Below, piece by piece: positions 33,901 to 43,533 of a stretch of DNA of 64,000 nucleotides. Within the stretch, counting starts at the first letter, position 1, and each line of letters starts with the position of its first letter. The translations under genes and the position numbers were made by a program. The stretch is from Allolobophora icterica (Eukaryota > Annelida > Clitellata > Crassiclitellata > Lumbricidae), in the NCBI GenBank assembly GCA_963556255.1, contig OY744615.1, forward strand, positions 3,583,123 through 3,647,122, written 5' to 3'. The notes beneath the pieces are model-generated. The model did no database searches. It was given only the letters and a program-made list of their open reading frames with translations, and was not told the origin of the DNA.

Positions 33901-35064
33901 CGCATGGCTTGAACTATTGTCAAATGTGCAATTAAACTCAGCTTCCCAGATACTCATAATCCACTTGTTAGTTTGGCTGTTCCAAGGTTTTACTGTTTCT
34001 ATGTATCTCTCAAAATCAGGCATTGTAATGGCTGGGTGACCAACAGATAAGCTGCCTTCCATGTTCTGCATCGATGATTCTCGTTCAAAATTAATCATTA
34101 CATCAGCTCCAAGCCAAATGAACGTCTCGAGTTCTCTCTTTTTAGACAATGTGCCAAACAATGATTGGAAAATCTTAGATTCCACGACAAATATAAAAAC
34201 AACCCTAGCATTCTTATTAGTAATAAGTGCATCAGTTACAGTTTCATATTCGATTTGATCAGGAGACGTAGAGAATTTGTGTGCCACAGCTATGCATATC
34301 TTATAACTAGAGAATTCACCGCGTATGAGTTCATTAATCTGGTTGAATGCATTTTCTCCGTAAGTTCCCGTGGAATATACCACTGAAACATACATCCATC
34401 CAAAACGTTTGATAATTTCTAGAAGAACAAAAATGGCATGGCTGTCCGGTGAAACAAGCCGCATAAAATATTCGTACCGATTTTTATCACTCAGTTCATC
34501 GCTTGTGGAATAAATCCCAATCATCGGTATTTCAAAAACTCCCATAAAAGCTGCAACTGGTTTCGAAACTGTGCTATAACGTGGTAAAACAATTCCAATC
34601 ACGTCATAACTTTTGATCTCTTCTGAAAATGTCTGTTGTTGGTTAGCCAAGGATTCGTTCAAATGTTGGTTGTCTGATTCCCTGTAGCACTTGCTGTTAT
34701 CTTTGATGAAATATGAAACCACTTCTAAACTTTTCAATGGATCGTGGCATCCGTCAACGATGACAAAACCGAGAGTTATATTCGGTAGAAGGTCCGTTCG
34801 ACTGTTGATCTGATCCACAATATGAATGGCCATTTCTACTGCCTCGCAACCGTCTGCTGCCCGAGCTGGACCACACATGTCTGTGACATCGTCGTATATT
34901 GTTATACCTGCCAACTGTCCGATGTTAATGTCGCCTTCTTTTGCTAACACGGCATTTAATGTTCTCCTTTTAATTTTGGGAACATCTATGTACGCGAAAC
35001 AAATTATGTTCCACTCAACTGCTAAAAAGCAAAAGAACAAACTTAAAATTCTTCCTTCATTCAT
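30081..35064 (-). CDS. Class C G-protein-coupled receptor, metabotropic-glutamate-like, two coding exons
   Basis: Exon 1 is 35064-32866 and exon 2 is 30548-30081, joined in phase 0 at TTTCAG|GTTGGT ... ACGCAG|CTGG, giving 888 residues (usual for the family). Seen: signal peptide about 1-25; bilobed Venus-flytrap domain about 45-500; nine-Cys linker about 537-600; seven membrane helices, of which TM1-3 lie in exon 1, TM4 spans the junction (FFNILLAFQ|LVFVTASEI) and TM5-7 lie in exon 2, with KLPDNFNES before TM6 as in mGluRs. Thr187, Asp207 and Tyr235 align with residues that hold the alpha-amino/carboxyl groups of glutamate in mGluR1, so an amino-acid-like ligand is likely. Whether it is glutamate cannot be told. 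Start ATG has a good context (GGCGAAAATG). Without splicing, exon 1 would end after TM4 at 32821, which would be an incomplete receptor. The 2.3-kb intron holds a LINE relic and satellites. Confidence 0.93.
30622..30903. repeat. (TA)n and (CAT)n microsatellites in the receptor intron
   Basis: TA at 30622-30695; ATC/CAT at about 30846-30903. Both lie between the two exons of the class C receptor. Confidence 0.97.
30945..31080 (+). repeat. Degenerate short repeat with AAGGGCG/AAAGGCGC core
   Basis: Eight to nine spaced words such as ATAAGGGCGA, GAAAGGGCAA, AAAAGGCGCC, AAACGGCGC, AAAAGAGCGCG and AAAAAGGCGAA at 14-18 bp intervals. Non-coding; likely an old minisatellite or the end of a mobile element. 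Confidence 0.6.
31087..31500 (+). repeat. Tandem array, roughly 95-bp unit, 4-5 copies
   Basis: Each unit contains AATGTCTGTTTTTGAAATGT, then TAGTCCTACGTTATTTTATT, then TATTTTCATAGTTATTACTA, then TGTATTTAGAGACACTAATA. Copies start near 31087, 31180, 31280, 31357 and 31442 with point differences. Located in the receptor intron. Confidence 0.85.
31863..32660 (-). pseudogene. CR1/L2-like LINE RT C-terminus, in the receptor intron
   Basis: On the - strand: VKTLGVTLDSKLTFRPHI (32370-32420), IACSLVSSRLDYAK, RIQNSLARVLLRVP (about 32150-32190), LHELHWLPVEFRIKFKLG and RSSSTGLLTEPRCRTVMGSR (31920-32110). Frameshifts near 32180; 5' truncated. Confidence 0.88.
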
Positions 35065-35332
35065 TTTCGCCTAAAGATGTCGAACCTCATTCGTAATAGC
35101 ATTGACTGAAACTAAATGAAACGTTATAGGATCACGTTTGCTTGGTTTTTCTTAAAATGTCTGTATCCTGTTCCATTTTATAGGATTTCTGAAACCTGTG
35201 TGCAGTGAAAGTATTAGATGCTCCGGCGCATATGACGTCGCAGATTACCGTTTCTCATACTTGCTAATAAGGTACTTGATTGTAGATAATCAGATGATTC
35301 GACCGTATTTATCGCGTTAATAAATGTCTAAT
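35065..35332 (-). promoter_or_regulatory. 5' flank of the class C receptor gene
   Basis: No TATA box or other clear promoter element close to the ATG. This would contain the 5' UTR of the receptor. Nothing firm seen. Confidence 0.25.
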
Positions 35333-35535
35333 GGGGAGGGGGTAGAATAATGGTAACAGTCATGGCCAGGAGAGCATGAGGTTCGCGGATCGATTTCCGT
35401 TACCCCCTCTAGGGCGGCGCCTTGCATTCCTGCCAAAGCGTGTGTTTAATTAAGATCTTGATTGTACTTTCATGTTTCAATGTAGCCTAATCTTACTGCG
35501 TCTGACAGTTTGAAATAATAAAGAATATTATTTTT
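35333..35535 (+). mobile_element. tRNA-derived SINE (family shared with 60929-61124)
   Basis: A tRNA-like head with A-box-like TAGAATAATGG and B-box-like GGATCGATTTCC, then TCTAGGGCGGCGCCTTGCAT, GCCAAAGCGTGTGTT and an A/T-rich tail ATAATAAAGAATATTA. The 60.9-kb copy is collinear over the whole length and has the better B-box GGTTCGATACCC. Confidence 0.8.
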
Positions 35536-35544
35536 TTTGATTTT

Positions 35545-35585
35545 TTATTATTATTATTTTACTATTATTATTATTATTATTATTA

Positions 35586-35649
<64 letters not shown>

Positions 35650-35667
35650 ATTATTATTATTATTTTT
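35545..35667. repeat. (TTA)n microsatellite
   Basis: About 120 bp TTA with minor breaks, abutting the 3' end of the next Dong-like copy. Confidence 0.97.
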
Positions 35668-36484
35668 TTTCCCGAGGTACATATGATCCCTCGGGTGTTC
35701 AAAAATTAGGGGGCATTGTTCTGGAATGGCTAGTCTTCGCAGATGGTCTTATCAGTGCAAAAGGTGCTAACCAAAGCGACAGCATTGAAGCGTTGGATTG
35801 CCATAGATAAGCGCTGATAAAGAAAGGTAGTTTATTGTCTCCTGATATTTGGGCCAGGCGGTAGCCGAGGAGGTTGATCAGTGCGAGGCCTTCCTGATTT
35901 ATTGGACCCAGAGTTTCAAAGGCCAAGGGCATAAAGCAATATGAAGACAAAATGGCAGTATATTTAGATGTTTTTCTGTCAGCTGCTATCTCGGCAGCAG
36001 CCTCTGCACCCTCAGCTGATCTGGTGCGGTATGATTCTGCCAGGGTGTCAATAACTGTGGCGTCCCAGGCAAGGCATTTACCACCTTCCCATGGGATAAG
36101 AGTTACCCCATCAGGACGTCTCCCATCAGACCTGACAAGTCCAGTGGGCTCCTTTGTGGCTGGAAAGCCAGCTTTGGTGAGGCCACGCCAAATGATGTCG
36201 TTTAGTAGGGCATGTCTGGCAGTGCGACCTGGCCCGAGGCTGCATGACATCCCATGTGAGCCGTCCTCTTCGACCGTCGCTCCACAAGGGCATTTGTGAG
36301 GAGCACATAAATCTGCCCCGAGGCGCAGTCCTTTTGCGATACGGACTGCCTCGTCGTTTAGCCTCAGTCCACAAGCGCTTATGGGGAGCGCTAGTAGCCA
36401 ATCACCTGCGTGCGGTGAGGCAACTGCTTTCAGCCTGGCCTGGTGGTAATCTGTTGTTATCGAGGCCTCTAAAGCTGCCTTGTC
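35668..36484 (-). pseudogene. Dong/R4-like LINE copy, finger and endonuclease region, between TTA tracts
   Basis: From the 3' end (left): T-run, hairpin CCCGAGGTACATATGATCCC + TCGGG (35671-35695), then on the - strand the end of the ORF (35699-36250) with GRRPDGVTLIPWEGGKCLAWD, LAFETLGPINQEGLALINLL and LPFFISAYLWQSNASMLSL. Further 5' is a piece with HKC...GSHGMS-like finger residues in another frame (36240-36400). The 5' edge ...GCTGCCTTGTC meets TTA repeats at 36485 with no other sequence between. One frameshift; dead. Confidence 0.85.
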
Positions 36485-36549
<65 letters not shown>

Positions 36550-36550
36550 T

Positions 36551-36938
<388 letters not shown>

Positions 36939-37053
36939 TAAACGTGCTTTCAAGTAGTCTTGCCATGTTGTTTTCTATTCTGTCACTCAACAAAGCATTG
37001 ACTTCCTGTGTCTTCCATTGTATAGTGTAGTTTGCGTTTACAATGACTCTGTG

Positions 37054-37768
37054 CACTGGCGTAAACTTGTCCAAAATATTGGTGGGGCAAAATATTGGTG
37101 GGGCAAAATATTGGTGGGGCATGGGGTCTTGACCAGAGGTGCAAAAAAGTTTTTTCAAGATGAAAAGTTTGTTGTTGTGTTTTCGGTTTTTGCTTTTTAT
37201 GGTTTTTGTTGTTTTGGTTGTTTTTAAGTATTTCTGATTTCGGATCATAAAAATCATGAAAAATGGCATGAACAAGAGCTCCAACTCAGTTTAATTCAGT
37301 TGCGATTTCCGAAAATTAAAAATAACTTAATCAATGCTTTTAAAATAACTTCTACAAAAATAAGAAATTAATTTTATTTAGACAAAAACAAATTTTGTGG
37401 TTTTCTTTTTGTTGTTGTTTAAAACAAAATCCGAAGAAGCTTTTTTCATATCTGGTCTGGACAGTCAGCAGAGGCTTCCGGTGTTACGTTAATGCATATG
37501 AAATTGGGCGTTTTGTTTACATGTAAATTTGTTTCATATTGAAGATATTGAAGATAAAAATAAATCTTTGTTTCCATTATGGATTTCTGATAGCATTTCA
37601 GTTCTGTGTCTCTGTTTTTCTGTTTCTGAAGAAATTTGTCTATATTGAAACATAATATTTTAATATTTGAAGAAATTCTCCTCTCGATTTTTTTGGGGGT
37701 GCATTGCCCCGGCTCCTCAATTATTGGGGGGCACGTGCCCCGGCTGACCCCCAGAGTCTACGCCTATG
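37054..37768. mobile_element. hAT-like element, CACTGGCGTAAACTT family
   Basis: Exact 8-bp duplication ACTCTGTG (37046-37053 and 37769-37776). Ends CACTGGCGTAAACTTG and AGTCTACGCCTATG are imperfect complements. Subterminal G-rich block with AATATTGGTGGGGCA three times (37076-37122) and GGGGCACGTGCCCC near the right. No transposase. The 140-bp elements at 50526 and 57793 share its ends. Confidence 0.88.
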
Positions 37769-37776
37769 ACTCTGTG

Positions 37777-38871
37777 TCATAACGAAGATATAGTCATGCA
37801 GTGTCATGTCAAAATTACGTAGTATAAAATAAATTTCATGTATGAAGTAGGCTAATTATAATAAGAACCTCCACTGCACGCTATGGGAGAGGTTTGTGTC
37901 AAAGATTTATGAAGTAATTTTCATTTAATTTTGTATTCGTTTCCTTCCTGGATCACTGTCTAGCACACTAAGGACTGATGATCACGATTGATGGGCAACC
38001 GAACATTGCACTGAGTCCCTTTTAACACGCATTCTGGTTTAGTAAGTTTCGGGATGCAAAAAGCAATTTCAGTCTAAAACGAAATTTAATTTAGGAAAAT
38101 TTAAGTTTTCATAATATAGGGCTGAAATGTGTGTTTCAGTTTTCAGACTGTATAATAAATTCCTGAGCTTCTGACTTCTGTAGAAGCTATTGAAACGTAA
38201 TAGTCTAAGGGCAAATCAAAAGGATTCCAGTAACGTCTAACAGGCTAGAGATAGGGCCTACATGTGGCAACGTACCGGTATGCTCGTTGATAGATTTACG
38301 ATTCGAACTTTATCGCATTATTTGTGCATTTTTGCATCTAAAATGCATGGTCCTTTATACTTGCATGTATAACATGTCAAACTCATAGCTTGGCTAAATT
38401 TTAATGATTGTTCACTTGGCATCTGTTTGTTGTTTAACAAGTGTACATTAGGCCTATCTTCCTTATTTTACTGCTTTATCTGGCTGATATAGTGCTCTTT
38501 GCATCCCGTTTAACTGCATTTGTAAAACGTACCATTGTGACTTGGGGCGATAAAATATGATGATGGTGGTGGTGGTGGTGGTGGGGGTGGTGATGATGAT
38601 GACGATGATGATGATGAGGGTGATATGCTAGGTGCTAGGAAAATTGTTCTACGGCGTCTCCAACAGCAGCGTCATATATAGGGGTGTCTCATCAGCTCTT
38701 CTGCAAAAGAATACCTTGAAACATAGTCTGCCTTAATTAATTTCTTCCGGGTTCATTCCCACAATTGCTTGACTTCCTTCTGTTTACGCTCACACCAAAA
38801 CATCTGCATAACTGTTTAAGTTGTTGGGAAATTATTTGTTCTAATTTATTATTCTTGTAGAATTATCATAT
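37777..38871. other. No gene recognised; contains a short GGT/GAT microsatellite
   Basis: 38562-38625 holds GGT and GAT triplet repeats. One TAGGCCTA near 38452. Otherwise featureless AT-rich DNA. Confidence 0.45.
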
Positions 38872-39912
38872 TGTGGCGAAAGTCTCTTCCTTGTGAGCGT
38901 CAGTCACCACCTGTGGGGCTAGTCTGTCGCAGATTGTCGAAGTAACTCGAGTGGAAGGCTGCGGACGGCTCGGTGCCACGATTACCAGGGATGACCAAGA
39001 CCGAGTCGTCCGAAAGTTCCAACGCGCGTTCGGCTCCCGGAGTATAGCAGGAGGCTTAAACACACGACACTGGTTTCTGGTTCGATCTTTAATGTACAAG
39101 TTTCAAAGAAATCGCAATTGTCACTGGTACACATGCGTTCAATTTCTCCGACTGGCTAAAAACTAAAACTTGACTGTCGCAACTGTTCTTTCTCTCGAAC
39201 TTCTGACTAAAACTCTTCGACTCAACTCAACTTCAAAAGAACTACTCTTCGGAACTACTCTTCAGAACTACTCTACTACTCTCTTCTCGACTGAACTTTT
39301 CAACTCCACTTCCGCAAAGACTCTCGCAAATAACCCTCGCAAAGACCCAACCTCCGCAAAAGACTCTCACAAAGACTTTTGCAAAGAACTCTGCTCTCCT
39401 ATTTATACCCAAAAATCGGATCGGGTTTTCCCCGGCTCTCGAGCCAAAGGCTAAAAATAGAGAGCCAAAATTTCCCGGCTCTCGAGCCAAAAGCTAAAAA
39501 TAGAGAGCCAAAATTTCCCGGCTCTCGAGCCAAAAGCTAAAAATAGAGAGCCAAAATTTCCCGGCTCGGGTTTTCCCCGGCTCTCGAGCCAAAAGCTAAA
39601 AATAGAGAGCCAAAATTTCCCAGCTCGGGTTTTCCCCGGCTCTCGAGCCAAAAGCTAAAAATAGAGAGCCAAAATTTCCCAGCTCGGGTTTTCCCCGGCT
39701 CTCGCGCCAAAAGCTAAAAATAGAGAGCCAAAATTTCCCGGCTCGTTCCATTTATAGCACTAAACTGTTCATCGCATAAATCCAAATCAGTGCTACCTAA
39801 GCAAAGTTCACAAAGTGCATTTCAAACGAAAATCTCCGACTGAACTCAGAGTGCCAGTCAAACGGAGATCAACAAAAAAATAAAGGGAGGGCTCCAACCC
39901 AAGTTCTCCACA
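38872..39912 (+). mobile_element. Solo LTR of a retrotransposon
   Basis: Starts TGTGGCGAA and ends TTCTCCACA (inverted, one mismatch; TG...CA borders). ATAT flanks both sides (38868-38871, 39913-39916), a 4-bp target duplication as in Ty3/Gypsy-type insertions. Inside are ATTTATA (39401-39407), a possible TATA box, and AATAAA (39879-39884), 29 bp before the end, fitting U3-R-U5 on the + strand. A tandem array (39430-39745) lies between them. No internal gag-pol is next to it, so it is a recombined single LTR. Confidence 0.7.
39430..39745 (+). repeat. Tandem array inside the solo LTR
   Basis: Six copies of a 44-bp unit that contains GGCTCTCGAGCC and AAAAGCTAAAAATAGAGAGC. In the last copies an extra CGGGTTTTCCCC lengthens it to about 60 bp. 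The 12-bp palindrome GGCTCTCGAGCC recurs in nearly every copy. Confidence 0.9.
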
Positions 39913-40188
39913 ATATCTACACGTGCGTAGATCCACCAAAAACAAGACAATGCCTATTAGCTAACTATTACAAGCGTTGAAAATGAAATTAATAATTACT
40001 GATGATGATAGTTTATCGCAACAGATTTCAGTTCTTTCATAAATAAAAGCCAAGCAACTGAGCTTCTGTTGGAGCTCGACTAGCAAATTTGGAAACACAT
40101 TAATTAATTATATTATAGGCCTACGGTACATAGAATGCAGAAGGCTAATTGTAGATGTACAAGGACAACAAAGACCAACACCTAACGG

Positions 40189-40454
40189 CAGTGCTTTTTT
40201 TCTGGGAAAAAGGTTCCGGAACGGAACAATAGGTTCCGAATCGAAATAATTATGGGTGGACTAAAATCCAGAGAAAACGGACTTGGAGCTTGGGAGGAGT
40301 CTCAATAAACACTAGAAACAGTTTAAAACACTTAAATTAAATTAAAATAACTACAGTATTGCTTTTATTATTAAAATAAATAAATAATTTTTTAGTACCT
40401 GAAAAAAGGTGCCGGAACGCCGTTCCGGCGTGTTCCGGCTGAAAAAAAGCACTG
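40189..40454. mobile_element. 266-bp hAT-like MITE
   Basis: Exact 8-bp duplication CCTAACGG (40181-40188, 40455-40462). Ends CAGTGCTTTTTTTC and its complement AAAAAAAGCACTG. Subterminal GTTCCGGAACGGAAC and GGAACGCCGTTCCGG palindromes. AT-rich, non-coding centre. Confidence 0.92.
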
Positions 40455-40462
40455 CCTAACGG

Positions 40463-42107
40463 TAAACCGATACGACGTCTAAAGGACTCGGACCAAGTAG
40501 ACGGGGAAGCATCGTAAGATCTACGGGACAGATTTCCATTAGCGAAATTTCAGGAAAAGTTCACCGCGTATGTAGCCTACTATCGCATTTTTCCAAAAAT
40601 CAACTAAGTAGAACAGTATATTAACGGAATAAAAGACTCAGAAGTTAACAGGTATGACATGGCTGCATTGTGTTACTTTTGTTGGCCTTATTTTAAATAT
40701 TTAATTGCATCCAGTAAGCTAATATACTTGGATGAACTAAAACTGGCCAAGGTAGCTCTATAGTTATTTCGTTCAACTGCAGGCAACACTAGTTACCGTC
40801 TAGATGCCTACAGCTGGTGTCCTCATGCACCAGCCTTTTGTGCCGACGGTCGACATTCAATTAACAGACGGCGAAGATCGCTGAAAATGTCAGCCGGACT
40901 GTAGATGCTTTGACCACTTACTTGCCTACGTAGGCCTACTGTCCAGCAATTCAAAAGCAAGTACACATTCGTCTAAAATTACTATACGGTCACAGTGCAG
41001 GTACCTGTGTGTCTATAATTTAAGGTTTCTTTTTTACCTTTCATTTATTTCAATGCTGAACTTGCCCTTTAGTCTTATACACTTTGTGAACTCACTGATG
41101 GACGGACACCATAACCTGAGGATTTGGCTTGTTAAATGTAGCATAGTCCAAAACAATTAAACCTGTTAAACGAACTGATGTAGGCCTAAAATAATAGGGC
41201 GACCCTATTAGCGGAACACTATGTTCCTTTGGGCTTACCGCGGTTTCCGAATTTCGGTTTGACGAAGACACGAGCAGCAGGACAGAAGCAACAATTGCCT
41301 ATAAGGTACGAATCACAGTGCAACAGACTAACAGTCTAACAATCAGTCGATGTCAGGTCACCAGCTCTTTATTTTCTGCCTTACTACCTACCTACTTACT
41401 ACTATACTAGCTATAATTACCACCACCACTCAGACGTCTGTCATGTTACCTGCCGTCATGCACTTGTTTTCATCGACAATGGCGTCTCTTTGTAAATGCA
41501 AACGTCTCTTTAAAAAAACGCTGGTTTCAACGACTTCAGCCAGCGGTGTAACTGCAGAATGAGGCACTGAAATTGAAAATGTGTTTGTAAAATTTGGTAA
41601 AATAGGTGGTCATTTTTGATTTCTGAGAGAAATCCGACCTTGAACTTTAGTTTTATGATTTTTTATAAACACTCAAATGCGTGTGTCGCCTTTCGTAAAT
41701 TCACAGAAAATTAATAAACTGAGCTAAACGCTAATTTTTAGAAAGATATATAGGGTTTAATTGCTGTCATGCTATTGTGATGAGCGGGTCACAGTTATAA
41801 ATGAAGATAAACAAATCCAAAAAAACAGATCTCAGTTAAGTGATCTAGGCTTAGCCTACTTGAACTCAAACGGTGAATTTTATAACCAGCGCAATGGGAA
41901 ACTTGTTTATAATTAAATGCATGCATGTTCACAGTCGCATACCTCTTATTAGTAACAGCCAAAGTGTATTTAATATATTATAAATACGTAAACCTCTTTT
42001 CATGTTATTCGTTATTAAGAGTTAAAAATTTGTTATCCGGTCCTCCGAATTTTTTTGGCGTTTAATGTGGCCCCATGTGTAAAAAGTTTGCCCACCTCTG
42101 AATTAAG
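40463..42107. other. No gene recognised; one hAT end at its right border
   Basis: AAAAAGTTTGCCCACCTCTG (42081-42100) is the complement of a CAGAGGTGGGCAAACTTTTT end common to hAT elements in animals. The partner end was not found. A 70-codon frame at 41350-41562 has no recognisable domain. Confidence 0.4.
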
Positions 42108-42492
42108 GGGCGCGTAGCGAATCGCCGAATCCCGATTCGCCGAAATGGTAGGTATTACCGCCGAATCGCCGAAACTATTTTGTGAAGAAAGCCCGTATCG
42201 CCGAAAATGCTGTTCGTAGCGAATCGCCGAATCCCGATTCACCGAAATGGATTTACCCCCGATTCGCCGAAATTATTTTGTAAAAAAAACCCGTATCGCC
42301 GAAAATGCTGTTCGTAGCGAATCACCGAATCCCGAATCGCTGAAATGGTATTACCGCCGAATCGCCGAAACTATTTTGTAAAAAAAACTTATTCCCGAAA
42401 ACGCGGTTGTGTGCCGGAACCCCGGGAAATAAAGCGAACTTTTCCTGAAAGTCTTAAGATCCATAGCCTAGGTCATTGTATATGAACAGTCA

Positions 42493-42533
<41 letters not shown>

Positions 42534-43121
42534 GGTAAAGGCTTACGTCGGTTCGGTGAAATTGTTGATATGGTATAGGCCTACATCATGGCCGCCGCAG
42601 TATTGCATGGAAATAGAGTTCTACGACCTACCTAGCATAAGTAAGTACGTAAGTAAGCTCACTAATACAATATTTGAAGATATATATTAGTAAGTAAGTT
42701 AGCTCACTAACACAATATCACCTTGTCACCTTGTGCCGTCAGTTCATGGAACTCTAGCGACCGTCATGACCAGCCTCCTCCATTCCTCGGATCCCTGTTC
42801 CGTAACACAATTTAGTTGAAGATATATATTAACTTTTAAGAGAAAATTGACACAACAATTCCAAAGCTTAAAAATTCAGTGCTACTGCCTACCTACCATC
42901 AGTTAGTAAGTAAGCTCACTAATACAGTATTTGAAGATAAAAATTAGTAAGTAAGTTCACTGACACAATTTAATTGAAGATAAAAATTGACACGGCGATT
43001 CGAGTCGGCAGTGGTTTTCGGCAAATCGCACGCTTGGTAGAAAACTGCTTTCGGCGATTCGGCGGATTTTGCAGTTTAAGGGCTTTCGGCGATTCGGGAT
43101 TCGGCGATTCGAGTAGACCCC
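42108..43121. mobile_element. 1-kb element with GAATCGCCGAA repeats and 8-bp duplication
   Basis: Exact 8-bp duplication GAATTAAG (42100-42107, 43122-43129). Ends GGGGCGCGTAGCGAATCGCC and GGCGATTCGAGTAGACCCC are complements with mismatches. Next to the left end AATCGCCGAATCCCGATTCG is repeated three to four times, and the mirror sits at the right. The interior has a (TA)n tract (42498-42530) and duplicated AAGTAAGTAAGCTCACTAA words. No transposase. An 8-bp duplication suits hAT or P; the GGGG end is unusual for hAT. Confidence 0.8.
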
Positions 43122-43533
43122 GAATTAAGTGATGATGAAGTTAGATAAATCCAAAGCATATACACCACTGCACCAGACTGATCGAAATGCAACTAAGGAC
43201 CATAGCACGTCTCACTTAGTTTTCGACTATACGCCGCGATTATGAGCTTGACCTTTTTAATTGCAGCAAACTTGTTTACAAACCGTCAGTAATAACAAGC
43301 GTCGGACTGGGACCATTTAGGGGCCTTGCCATTTCAATCATGTAAGGAGCCCCAAGCCCGCCCTGGCCCACAATCGCTGATGGATCTTCTCAGATCGATT
43401 GTGGCGACATAATTGTAAATGGTATTTTGATGATCGCTTTGGGAGTTTGCATAGGCCTATTTAGAATCTTTGTGTATAGGGCCTACACGTATAATTAATT
43501 CTTTACTGCCCTAGGGACCACTCGAGCTGAAAC

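Noticed and set aside
41350..41562. 70-codon + frame with a hydrophobic start
   Set aside because: Looks like a signal peptide followed by Thr/Ser-rich residues, but no Cys pattern, domain, splice site or downstream exon supports a gene.
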